From the NCBI GenBank assembly GCA_002309055.1, contig DBWO01000041.1:1-29417 (forward strand): DNA of 29,417 nt, written 5' to 3'. Positions within the stretch are counted from its first letter, which is position 1; the number at the start of each line of letters is the position of its first letter. Below are positions 13,484-20,734 of the stretch, piece by piece. A program made the position numbers and the translations under genes. Below the pieces are notes generated by a model. The model saw only the letters and a list, made by a program, of their open reading frames with translations. It was not told the DNA's origin and did no database searches. This DNA comes from Ruminococcaceae bacterium UBA1236. Its GTDB lineage: Bacteria > Bacillota > Clostridia > Oscillospirales > Acutalibacteraceae.

Positions 13484-16390
13484 TTACTCCGTTCCGAGCG
13501 CGGCAAACAGGCTTCTCAGGCGTATTTTTACCGCACCGAGGTTTGTGATTTCGTCAATCTTAATCTGCGTATAGATTCTGCCGCTGCTTTCAAGTATGCT
13601 TCTCACTTCGTCCGTTGTTATGGCGTCCGTGCCGCAGCCGAATGAAACGAGCTGAACAAGGTTTATGTTTTTATCGTGTGACTGAGCCACGTATTTTGCC
13701 GCGGCGTAAAGGCGGGACTGATAGGTCCACTGGTCAAGCACGTTTGTCGCGAATTTCTCAACGTCACCGCTCACGGAATCCTCCGTCACGAGCACGGCTC
13801 CGCTCTCGCAGATGAGCTTGTCAATGCCGTGGTTTACCTCGCTGTCAAGGTGATAAGGCCTGCCGCAAAGGATTATAACGGCCATATTTTCACTTTTTGC
13901 CAGGTCAATATACTCTTTGCCCTTGCGGCGGATTTTCGCCATGTAACTCTCATATTCGTCATAGGCCGCGCCTGCCGCTCTTTCGATTTCGCGAAGGTCC
14001 GTTTTATCGAGGCGCTCGCACACGATTTTATGAATTCTCGGCACAAAATCCTTCCTGCGGTGCGGACCCACATAGTCCCAGATGAGGTTGAGGTCGCCGA
14101 GCGAGGCGCTGTTTGAGCGGATAACCTCGGGGTAATATGCCACCACGGGGCAGTTATAGTTGTTGTCGCCGAGGCCCTCGTCAAAGTTATAGGTCATACA
14201 GGGATAGAAAATGTTCCTGACTCCGCTCTGCACAAGGTATTCGATATGCCCGTGCATCAGCTTCGCGGGGTAGCAGACAGTGTCTGAAGGTATAGTGTGC
14301 TGACCGAGCAGATAGGTTTCTCTCGTTGACTCGGGGGAAACAACCACTTCGTAGCCGAGCTTTGTGAAGAAGGTGTGCCAGAAAGGCAGAAGCTCATACA
14401 TATTGAGCCCCATCGGGATGCCGATTTTGCCCTTTGAGCCGGCAACCGGCCTGTACTTTGAAAGCAGCTCCTTCTTGTAATCGTAAAGATTATATGACAC
14501 CTTCGGCTTATTGCCGGTGAGGGGCTTACTGCACTTGTTGCCGCTTATGAATTTGCGGCCCCCGCTGAAGGTGTTGAGAGTGAGGCGGCAGTTATTCGCG
14601 CAGCCGCCGCAGGTGATTGCCTTAACGGTGTGCTCAAAATTTTTAAGCTCATCGGCGTTCATAAGGGATGATTTGCCTTTGCTGTGCTTCATGGCGTAGA
14701 TTGCCGCGCCGTAAGCGCCCATAAGGCCGGATATGTCGGGCCTTACGACCTCTCTGCCTATCTCCTTCTCAAAGGCGCGCAAAACGGCGTCATTGAGGAA
14801 TGTGCCGCCCTGCACAACGATATTTTTGCCCAGGTCATCCGCGCCCGAAGCTCTGATAACTTTATAGAGCGCGTTTTTGATAACGCTCACGGAAAGGCCG
14901 GCGGAGATGTTTTCGATTGAGGCGCCGTCCTTCTGCGCCTGCTTTACCGAGGAATTCATAAACACGGTGCACCTCGAGCCGAGGTCAACGGGCTTCTTCG
15001 CGAAAAGGCCGAGCTTTGCGAAATCCGCTATACTGTAATTCCACGCGCCCGCGAAAGACTGCAGAAATGAGCCGCAGCCCGAGGAGCAGGCCTCGTTAAG
15101 AAAGATGTTGTCAATAGCGCCGTTGCGGATTTTGAAGCACTTTATATCCTGACCGCCTATGTCGATGATGAAATCAACATCGGGTCTGAAGCGCTTTGCC
15201 GCCGTATAATGCGCTATGGTTTCAACAATGCCGAGGTCGGCGTTGAATGCGTTTTTGATTATCTCCTCGCCATAACCCGTTACCGCGCTGCACTCGATAA
15301 CCGCGTCGGGATATTTCGAGTAAAACTCGCCGAGATACTCTTTGACTGCCGGTATGGGGTTGCCGCTGTTTGACATATATCTGCTGTAAACAACCTGATA
15401 ATCGGAGTTGATTACGGCGCATTTAATGGTGGTGGAGCCTGCGTCTATGCCGAGAAACAGCTTTTCGCCGGGCATAACCGTTTCGTTTATTTCAACCTTT
15501 TCTTTTGAATGACGGGCGGTGAAAGCTTCATAATCCGCTTCGCTCTCAAAGAGGGGCGGACAGCTGATGTAACCCTTTTCGCTCTTGTAAGCGCTTATCT
15601 TCTCCGTGATTTCTTTAAGATTAAATTCCGGTGAGTCGGGCGAAAAGGCCGCGCCCATCGCCACATAGTAAAGCGAATTCTCGGGACAGGTGCCTGTGAG
15701 GCCGAGCGTTTCGTCAAAGCTTTTGCGAAGCTCTGGGAAAAATGAGAGAGGGCCGCCGAGGTAGAGCACATTGCCCGTTATCGGCCTTCCCTGCGAAAGG
15801 CCTGCGACCGTCTGGTTGACAACCGCCTTGAATATGCTCGCAGCGATGTCGCTCTTTTTTGCGCCCTGATTGAGAAGAGGCTGTATGTCCGATTTCGCGA
15901 AAACGCCGCATCTTGAGGCGATGGTGTATATCTTTTCACTCTCGCTCGCGAGGGCGTTCATTTCTTCGGGCTCAACTCCGAGCAGAGCCGCCATCTGATC
16001 GATAAACGCGCCCGTTCCTCCCGCGCACGAACCGTTCATACGCACTTCCGTGCCGCCGGTGAAGAAAAGGATTTTCGCGTCCTCACCGCCGAGCTCGATA
16101 ACCGCGTCGGTTTCGGGCAGAAGCTTTTTGACCGCGATTCTCGTGGCGTAAACTTCCTGCACAAAGGGCAGCTCAAGGCGGCTCGCGAAACCCATTCCCG
16201 CTGAACCGGAAACAACTATCGAAGCACTTTCGTACTCCGGAAATTCCGCGGCAATCTCGGTGAGAAGCTCCGCGGATTTTGAGGTAATCTGCGAAAAGTG
16301 CCGCATATATTTTTTGTAAAGTATATTATCGTTTTCATCTATGGCAACGCATTTGAGCGTGGTGGAGCCCACATCAAGTCCTATTTTCAT
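13484..16390 (-). CDS. double BcrAD/BadFG-type acyl-CoA dehydratase activase with DUF2229-like domain
   Basis: This 968-aa protein contains two ASKHA-fold activase domains in tandem. The first opens with GLDVGSTTLK (4-13) and keeps the cluster cysteines C122 (SCAGGTGAF) and C161 (SRCGVFAKSD). The second opens with GIDAGSTTIK (314-323) and keeps C435/C439 (EACSSGCGSF) and C474 (SRCTVFMNSS). A four-cysteine patch follows (C594, C597, C601, C620), then a DUF2229-like domain from about 655. Known activases hydrolyse ATP to push an electron from a bridging [4Fe-4S] cluster into a dehydratase; the partner here is presumably the next gene product. The start at 16390 has GGAGG upstream, 17 bp after the 73-aa gene. 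The combined length with the downstream protein (1393 aa) matches the single-chain homologues I recall. Confidence 0.92.
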   Translation of the reverse strand: MKIGLDVGSTTLKCVAIDENDNILYKKYMRHFSQITSKSAELLTEIAAEFPEYESASIVVSGSAGMGFASRLELPFVQEVYATRIAVKKLLPETDAVIELGGEDAKILFFTGGTEVRMNGSCAGGTGAFIDQMAALLGVEPEEMNALASESEKIYTIASRCGVFAKSDIQPLLNQGAKKSDIAASIFKAVVNQTVAGLSQGRPITGNVLYLGGPLSFFPELRKSFDETLGLTGTCPENSLYYVAMGAAFSPDSPEFNLKEITEKISAYKSEKGYISCPPLFESEADYEAFTARHSKEKVEINETVMPGEKLFLGIDAGSTTIKCAVINSDYQVVYSRYMSNSGNPIPAVKEYLGEFYSKYPDAVIECSAVTGYGEEIIKNAFNADLGIVETIAHYTAAKRFRPDVDFIIDIGGQDIKCFKIRNGAIDNIFLNEACSSGCGSFLQSFAGAWNYSIADFAKLGLFAKKPVDLGSRCTVFMNSSVKQAQKDGASIENISAGLSVSVIKNALYKVIRASGADDLGKNIVVQGGTFLNDAVLRAFEKEIGREVVRPDISGLMGAYGAAIYAMKHSKGKSSLMNADELKNFEHTVKAITCGGCANNCRLTLNTFSGGRKFISGNKCSKPLTGNKPKVSYNLYDYKKELLSKYRPVAGSKGKIGIPMGLNMYELLPFWHTFFTKLGYEVVVSPESTRETYLLGQHTIPSDTVCYPAKLMHGHIEYLVQSGVRNIFYPCMTYNFDEGLGDNNYNCPVVAYYPEVIRSNSASLGDLNLIWDYVGPHRRKDFVPRIHKIVCERLDKTDLREIERAAGAAYDEYESYMAKIRRKGKEYIDLAKSENMAVIILCGRPYHLDSEVNHGIDKLICESGAVLVTEDSVSGDVEKFATNVLDQWTYQSRLYAAAKYVAQSHDKNINLVQLVSFGCGTDAITTDEVRSILESSGRIYTQIKIDEITNLGAVKIRLRSLFAALGTE

Positions 16391-16407
16391 AACATCCTCC
16401 GGGGCTC

Positions 16408-16629
16408 TCAGTTGCCGATTACTTTCTTTACTATGCTCACCGCGCCTATGCCGGCGGCTACCACCACAGCACCCGAAATCGCAAGCGCCGTGTAAGCGAC
16501 TCTGTGGTTATCTTTATATGCCGCGAAGGCGTTCATCGATTTCTCGATTATCTTTGCCTGCGCTTCTGAGGACAGGTCAACACTGCCCATAACTTTCTTG
16601 TATTCGTTTACGGTTTCTCTGTTAGTCAT
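16408..16629 (-). CDS. 73-aa single-TM protein, candidate minimal anti-sigma factor
   Basis: This small protein overlaps the sigma factor gene by 8 bp, so its translation is likely coupled. Residues 1-42 are polar and contain a helix with SSEAQAKIIEKSMNA, resembling the short N-terminal sigma-binding segment of many Clostridia anti-sigma factors. Residues about 45-66 form one membrane segment, followed by KKVIGN. There is no extracytoplasmic domain, unlike normal membrane anti-sigma factors. An N-inside orientation would leave the polar part in the cytoplasm where the sigma factor is. The role is inferred from position and topology; a plain small membrane protein is the alternative. The activase gene follows after 17 bp. 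Confidence 0.75.
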   Translation of the reverse strand: MTNRETVNEYKKVMGSVDLSSEAQAKIIEKSMNAFAAYKDNHRVAYTALAISGAVVVAAGIGAVSIVKKVIGN

Positions 16630-17137
16630 TGTTCATCTTCTCCAGTTCTTTTTTCAGTTTGTTTCTGCCGTTTTGCAGGCGCTTACGCACCGTGTCGGCG
16701 TTGATACCGAGAATTTCCGATATCTCACTTGCGGTGTAGCCCTCGAGGTAGTGAAGATTCATAACAACGTTGTATCTTGCAGGCAGTGACATAATCGCTT
16801 CAAAAACTCCGCTGTCCTCTTCGCTTACGCCTATCTCGCCCACTTCGTCAAGGCTGAGGGAATTGTTCCTCTTTCTCAGGCGAAGTTCGCTTTTGCAGAT
16901 ATTCGCGGCCACTTTGATAAGCCACGCCTTTTCATGCTCGCTGTCCCTGAAGGCGGGCGCCTTTGTCATATACTTTATGAAAGTATCCTGCACCGCGTCC
17001 TCGGCGTCATCGTAATCCTTGAGAATTGAGAGGCAAAGCGAAAAGAGCATTTTGCTGTATTTTTCAACTGCCGTTTCAATATATCTTTTATCCGTGTAAC
17101 TGTCGCCTGACACAATTTCGCGTTCTATGAGAATCAC
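16622..17137 (-). CDS. ECF-family RNA polymerase sigma factor
   Basis: This 171-aa protein has the two-domain ECF layout. Region 2 covers about residues 23-90 (YSKMLFSLCLSILKDYDDAE, VQDTFIKYM, then AWLIKVAANICKSELR). Region 4 covers about 113-165 (LPARYNVVMNLHYLEGYTAS, then EISEILGINADTVRKRL). It would direct RNA polymerase to a small regulon. The start is taken as GTG at 17137, which gives the full N-terminus and has GGAG a short distance upstream; the ATG at 17150 is in a different frame. It is first in a four-gene set with the 73-aa protein, the activase and the dehydratase-like protein, so these may be its own targets. I could not find a convincing ECF or housekeeping promoter upstream. 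Confidence 0.93.
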   Translation of the reverse strand: MILIEREIVSGDSYTDKRYIETAVEKYSKMLFSLCLSILKDYDDAEDAVQDTFIKYMTKAPAFRDSEHEKAWLIKVAANICKSELRLRKRNNSLSLDEVGEIGVSEEDSGVFEAIMSLPARYNVVMNLHYLEGYTASEISEILGINADTVRKRLQNGRNKLKKELEKMNND

Positions 17138-17360
17138 CTCGCTCCACCATATATAAACACGTTTCAGAGTACCGTAATGTGAATTTTTGCCCTGTAAACA
17201 AACTGTTAATTAAGTTTGAATAATTATTGAATATGCACAAACTCCAATATTTTTTCTTATGCACACTGACTATAAGTGTTCCCCGCTTCACATTTTGTTG
17301 CTTATTTTTTTGTAATTTTTATATAAATCCTAATTAATCACTGTTTTTGTTGATTAAATA
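17138..17360. other. gene-free AT-rich region upstream of the sigma factor
   Basis: No gene is supported here. The region is AT-rich, with a short inverted repeat TTAATCA/TGATTAA (17334-17340 and 17351-17357). It should hold the promoter of the sigma-factor operon. On the - strand, CTGAAACG (17158-17165) resembles an ECF -35 element, but no matching -10 lies before the start at the expected distance. Confidence 0.4.
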
Positions 17361-17396
17361 CAGAAAAAAGCCCCGGGGCGGATGCCTCGGGGCTTT
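17361..17396 (-). terminator. terminator of the rpsF-ssb-rpsR operon
   Basis: A 13-bp stem (17367-17379 with 17384-17396, one G-T wobble) encloses a GGAT/ATCC tetraloop and ends in TTTTTTC on the - strand. It lies 26 bp after the rpsR stop. Confidence 0.93.
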
Positions 17397-17422
17397 GGAT
17401 TGCTATTGCAGTTTTGCCGTTA

Positions 17423-17668
17423 TCAGTCGCTGATGTAGGGCATAAGAGCTACCTGACGGGCGCGCTTGATAGCGGTGGTGAGCTCGCGCTGATGCTTTGC
17501 GCAGGTGCCGGTTACACGGCGGGGAAGAATCTTGGCTCTCTCGGATGTGAATCTCTGGAGCTTGCTGACGTCTTTATAGTCAATATATTCTACCTTATCA
17601 ACGCAGAAAGCGCAAACTTTCCTGCGACCCTTCTTGTTGGGTCTGCCGTTGGTTCTGTCATAAGCCAT
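17423..17668 (-). CDS. rpsR: 30S ribosomal protein S18 (Cys-rich, zinc-binding type)
   Basis: This 81-aa protein binds the 30S platform as a heterodimer with S6. Family features are the basic N-terminus, VEYIDYKDVSKLQRF, ERAKILPRRVTGTCAKHQRELT and a C-terminus with IKRARQVALMPY. It carries C19 and C22 (VCAFC) plus C56 and H59 (TCAKH), i.e. the zinc-ligand-containing paralogue form. In species with two S18 forms the zinc-free one is usually zinc-repressed; the nearby zinc uptake operon makes this worth noting, but no second copy is in the window. The ribosome binding site is AAAGGAGGT. It is the last gene of the rpsF-ssb-rpsR operon, 35 bp after ssb. Confidence 0.98.
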   Translation of the reverse strand: MAYDRTNGRPNKKGRRKVCAFCVDKVEYIDYKDVSKLQRFTSERAKILPRRVTGTCAKHQRELTTAIKRARQVALMPYISD

Positions 17669-17703
17669 GGATTAAACCTCCTTTATAGGTTGTCGTGAGG
17701 TTC

Positions 17704-18138
17704 TCAGAACGGAAGATCGTCCTCGGGAATCTCTTTAAAATCGCCTTCGTCGGCTGTTGAGAAAGAGGGAGCGGGCTGATAAACCGCCGCGCCATCGTTT
17801 CTGCCGTTTCCTGCGTCGTTCTTGGGACCGCAGAAATGAACATTGTTGGCGATAATCTCTGTGCTTTTTCTTTTGTTACCGTTTCTGTCTTCGTAGTTTC
17901 TGGTCTGGATTGAACCGTCAATTGCGATGAGAGAACCTTTTGTGAAATACTTGCAGACGAATTCTGCAGTGTTTCTCCAGGCGACAACATCGATGAAATC
18001 TGCCTGGCGCTCTTCGCCCTGGCGGACAAAGCTTCTGTCAACAGCGACTGTGAAGGAACATACGGAAACTCCGGTGTTGGTCGAGTGAAGCTCGGGGTCG
18101 GCAACAAGCCTGCCCACTATAGCAGCACAATTAAGCAT
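17704..18138 (-). CDS. ssb: single-stranded DNA-binding protein
   Basis: This 144-aa protein coats single-stranded DNA during replication and repair. The OB-fold spans about residues 1-108 (GRLVADPEL, FTVAVDRSF, DFIDVVAWRNTAEFVCKYFT, GSLIAIDGSIQTRNYEDRNG). A glycine/asparagine-rich linker follows, and the acidic tip EIPEDDLPF is the standard partner-docking tail. The gene order rpsF-ssb-rpsR is classical for Firmicutes. The start has AAGGAGG upstream and lies 11 bp after rpsF. Confidence 0.98.
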   Translation of the reverse strand: MLNCAAIVGRLVADPELHSTNTGVSVCSFTVAVDRSFVRQGEERQADFIDVVAWRNTAEFVCKYFTKGSLIAIDGSIQTRNYEDRNGNKRKSTEIIANNVHFCGPKNDAGNGRNDGAAVYQPAPSFSTADEGDFKEIPEDDLPF

Positions 18139-18149
18139 AACGGGCCTCC

Positions 18150-18440
18150 TTAGTCGTTTTTGTTGATGATGAGTGAACGAAGCACGCCGTCGGTAATATT
18201 GAAAACACGGTCAAGCTCCTTGGGGAATTCGGGGTCGGCAGTGTAATTGAAAATTACATAGTATCCCTCGGGCTCGTCATTGATGGGATATGCGAGCTTG
18301 CGCTTGCCCCACTCATCAATGCTCTCGAGAGTGCCGTTAGCCTCGATCATGGCTTTGAATTTCTCAACGAGGGGCTGTGCGCTTTCGTCGCCCTCTGCCA
18401 CTGAGAAAACTACCATAGTCTCATACTTGTTTTCTGACAT
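18150..18440 (-). CDS. rpsF: 30S ribosomal protein S6
   Basis: This 96-aa ribosomal protein pairs with S18. It shows the S6 pattern: YETMVVFSV at the N-terminus, a central GTLESIDEWGKRKLAYPIND, then EGYYVIFNYTADPEFPKELDRVFNI and VLRSLI at the end. It is the first gene of the rpsF-ssb-rpsR operon. Its leader carries a near-consensus promoter and hairpins that may form the S6:S18 autoregulatory site. A GGAGG lies 10 nt before the ATG. Length is normal. Confidence 0.98.
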   Translation of the reverse strand: MSENKYETMVVFSVAEGDESAQPLVEKFKAMIEANGTLESIDEWGKRKLAYPINDEPEGYYVIFNYTADPEFPKELDRVFNITDGVLRSLIINKND

Positions 18441-18531
18441 CCTTTAAGCACCTCCTTCCGGTCTTTGGCCACTTGCGTGGCAAGGATATAAAGTTTTAAT
18501 TTAATCCCGCCGTTTTATACGGCAGTAACGG
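18441..18531 (-). ncRNA. rpsF leader, candidate S6:S18-binding autoregulatory RNA
   Basis: On the - strand the leader contains a GCCGT/ACGGC hairpin (18509-18523) and a CCAC-GCAA-GTGG hairpin with a GNRA loop (18469-18480), whose stem can extend on both sides with one bulge. This is followed by GACCGGAAGGAGG, which places a CCG trinucleotide beside the Shine-Dalgarno sequence. S6:S18 operators in other bacteria expose a CCG motif, so feedback by the S6:S18 dimer is plausible. The match is by eye, not a covariance hit. Confidence 0.5.
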
Positions 18532-18560
18532 ATTATACATTAAAATAAAGTAAAAGTCAA
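18532..18560 (-). promoter_or_regulatory. SigA-type promoter of rpsF-ssb-rpsR
   Basis: On the - strand TTGACT (18555-18560) and TATAAT (18532-18537) are 17 bp apart. The -35 lies only 15 bp beyond the end of the zinc operon lipoprotein gene, and no terminator separates them, so read-through is possible. Confidence 0.92.
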
Positions 18561-18575
18561 GTAAAATATATGTTC

Positions 18576-19154
18576 TTAAGCGTTCGCGTTATAAACCGAG
18601 GCGTTAATCAGCTGATAATACTGATTTGTTCCTTCAAAATATGTGTCAAATATACCTGTCACAATGATTTCGGTGCCCTTCGGGGGATAATCGTCGGGGT
18701 AACTGAATTGTTTATCGGTCACAAACTCAATTCCCTGCGAGCAGCATGCGGTGGCATCGGCTATAAGGCAGGCGTAATAGTTTCTTGCTTCGGTTTCGGC
18801 AACGGCGAATGTGCCGTCCATCTTTACGCGCTTGCCCACATAATTATCCGGATTCGATACCATATCGGAAACCTGTGTGTAAACCATTGTGGCATTGAGC
18901 TTTGTAAGGTCAACGTCATACTTTTCACCCGAAGGAATTTTGCCGGAAAAGATTTTTACACTTGACAAATCCACGATCTTGGTTTCATCAAGCGGTGCGC
19001 TTGTTGCGTCCGCAGATGCCGACGCTATAACATCGTCCACGCCCTTCGTCTGAGCGACTGTCCCGCTCCTCGCGCCGGAATCTCCTCCGCAGGCGGAGAG
19101 AGAAAGAATCACAAGAGCCGTAAGAATAACACAAAGAAATCTTTTCATTTTCAT
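18576..19154 (-). CDS. lipoprotein at the end of the zinc/manganese uptake operon
   Basis: This 192-aa protein has a signal peptide and a lipobox ending at Cys22 (LSLSAC). The C-terminal half contains a pattern suggesting an OB-fold: DMVSNPDNYVGKRVKMDGTF, then YYACLIADATACCSQGIEFV, then GTEIIVTGIFDTY. By eye this resembles the C-terminal DUF1980 module of YcgQ-type proteins, which are found in zinc-responsive operons of Bacillus; this is a weak recollection. Cysteines in the YACL and ACCSQG segments could bind metal. Its ATG overlaps the permease stop by 4 bp, so it is part of the operon. A role in metal capture or delivery outside the membrane is inferred. Confidence 0.82.
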   Translation of the reverse strand: MKMKRFLCVILTALVILSLSACGGDSGARSGTVAQTKGVDDVIASASADATSAPLDETKIVDLSSVKIFSGKIPSGEKYDVDLTKLNATMVYTQVSDMVSNPDNYVGKRVKMDGTFAVAETEARNYYACLIADATACCSQGIEFVTDKQFSYPDDYPPKGTEIIVTGIFDTYFEGTNQYYQLINASVYNANA

Positions 19155-19999
19155 TTACCTCGTTTCAGTGCTCCGGTAAGAGCGAAAATTGCAAACGCCG
19201 CGATATCTGCCGCGACTATCGTTGAGCCGACGGGTGTGCCCGCGAAAACGGATATTATTATGCCGAGCAGGGCGCAGAAAACCGACAGCACAGCCGAGCA
19301 GATTGTGACGCTTCTGAAGCTTTTAAAAACTCTCATTGCCGAGAGGGCGGGGAATATAACAAGCGCCGTGATAAGGAGAGAGCCCACAAGATTCATCGCA
19401 AGCACGATGATAACGGCAACAACAATCGCTATCAGCAGGTTATAAGCGCCCGCCTTAACGCCCGTTGCCCTCGCGAAATTCTCATCAAATGTAACGGCGA
19501 ATATCTTGTTGTAAAAGAAGATGAAGGTGATAACGACCAGCACCGAGAGAATAATGCACAGCGCAACCTCCGCTTTGCTGAGGGTAAGAATTGAGGTTGA
19601 GCCGAAAAGTGTTGTACAAACGTCGCCCGAAAGATTGCTTGACTTTGAGAAAATGTTCATCAGCAGGTAGCCGATCGCGAGCGCGCTGACGGAAATCATC
19701 GCTATTGCCGCGTCACCCTTGATTCTGGCGTTCTGCCCCGTCCTGAGCAGAAGCACGGCGCTCAGGACCGTGATAATCATCACAAGCGGCATATCGTTTG
19801 TCAACTTCAGCACGGCGGCTATTGCCATAGCTCCGAATGCAACATGAGAAAGCCCGTCTCCGATAAAGGAGAAGCGTTTAAGCACAAGGGTCACGCCAAG
19901 GAGCGACGAGCAGAGGGCGACCAGAATACCCACGATAAGCGCGTACTGCACAAACGGGTAACTGAGGTATTCAAGTTTATCCGAAAAAGCTCCCATCAC
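19151..19999 (-). CDS. znuB: zinc/manganese ABC transporter permease
   Basis: This 282-aa membrane protein belongs to the ABC-3 family (ZnuB/AdcB/MntB), the channel of a divalent metal importer. It has eight or so hydrophobic segments. Family landmarks are LLGVTLVLKRFSFIGDGLSH near residue 35, GDAAIAMISVSALAIG near 95, the ATGVKAG loop for ATPase contact near 180, and NLVGSLLITALVIFPA near 205. It starts by a 4-bp overlap with the ATPase gene and ends with a 4-bp overlap with the lipoprotein gene. The metal is not decided by sequence; zinc is favoured by the type of binding protein. The gene symbol is by function. Confidence 0.93.
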   Translation of the reverse strand: MMGAFSDKLEYLSYPFVQYALIVGILVALCSSLLGVTLVLKRFSFIGDGLSHVAFGAMAIAAVLKLTNDMPLVMIITVLSAVLLLRTGQNARIKGDAAIAMISVSALAIGYLLMNIFSKSSNLSGDVCTTLFGSTSILTLSKAEVALCIILSVLVVITFIFFYNKIFAVTFDENFARATGVKAGAYNLLIAIVVAVIIVLAMNLVGSLLITALVIFPALSAMRVFKSFRSVTICSAVLSVFCALLGIIISVFAGTPVGSTIVAADIAAFAIFALTGALKRGK

Positions 20000-20700
20000 G
20001 CCTCGCCCCCTTCCCGTGAGGCGAAAGCGCCTTTTGCGTTTCTGTATTCATCGGCAGAGCCGAAAAACACATTTTTGCCTATGTGCAGGATTTTATCCGC
20101 GTATTTCATCGCGGCGTCAATGTCGTGCGAAATCATGATTACGGTGATGCCGTCCTCTTTGTTAAGGGATTCAATCAGCTCATACATCTCCGCCGTGACA
20201 AGCGGGTCAAGGCCCGAAACGGGCTCGTCAAGCAGGATTATCTTTTCCGCGGCGCAGAGCGCCCGTGCGAGAAGCACCCTCTGCTGCTGACCGCCCGAAA
20301 GCTCGCGGTAGCACCTTTTCTCAAGCGGAGTGAGGCCGAGTTTTTCCGTCATCGCTTTTGCTCTCGCCTTATCCTCTTTTGAATAGAAAGGTTTTAAACC
20401 GAGCTTGTTCTGACAGCCGGAAATCACTATCTCTTTAACAAGCGCGGGGAAATCGCGCTGAACATCCGTTTGCTGAGGCAGATAGCCGATTTCATTCTGC
20501 TTAAGTCCGTCCCCGAATCCGATGCTTCCGCCGAGAGGAGGGTTAAGCCCGAGGATTGTTTTCATAAGTGTGCTTTTGCCGGAACCGTTTTCACCCACGA
20601 TGCAAAGATAATCGCCCTCGCAGACTTCAAAATCAAGCCCGCCGATTACCTCTTTCCCCTCGTATCCGATTGACAGACCGCGGCAGGTAAGAAGAGCCAT
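19996..20700 (-). CDS. znuC: zinc/manganese ABC transporter ATPase
   Basis: This 234-aa ABC ATPase powers the metal importer. It has Walker A GENGSGKST (36-44), the Q-loop region (GYLPQQTDV), the signature LSGGQQQR near residue 134, Walker B KIILLDEP with the D-loop SGLD, and the switch histidine in MISHD. The ABC-3 metal type is supported by the neighbouring permease and binding protein. The ribosome binding site is AAGGTG ahead of the ATG. It lies 34 bp after the binding-protein gene and overlaps the permease by 4 bp. Confidence 0.95.
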   Translation of the reverse strand: MALLTCRGLSIGYEGKEVIGGLDFEVCEGDYLCIVGENGSGKSTLMKTILGLNPPLGGSIGFGDGLKQNEIGYLPQQTDVQRDFPALVKEIVISGCQNKLGLKPFYSKEDKARAKAMTEKLGLTPLEKRCYRELSGGQQQRVLLARALCAAEKIILLDEPVSGLDPLVTAEMYELIESLNKEDGITVIMISHDIDAAMKYADKILHIGKNVFFGSADEYRNAKGAFASREGGEA

Positions 20701-20734
20701 AAAATCACCTTCTTGTTATTTACGAATTAAGCTG

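Noticed and set aside
17141..17291. 67-aa frame and possible ECF promoter (CTGAAACG) upstream of the sigma factor
   Set aside because: The frame has no family pattern and its ATG is out of frame with the sigma gene. The -35-like word has no -10 at the right distance.
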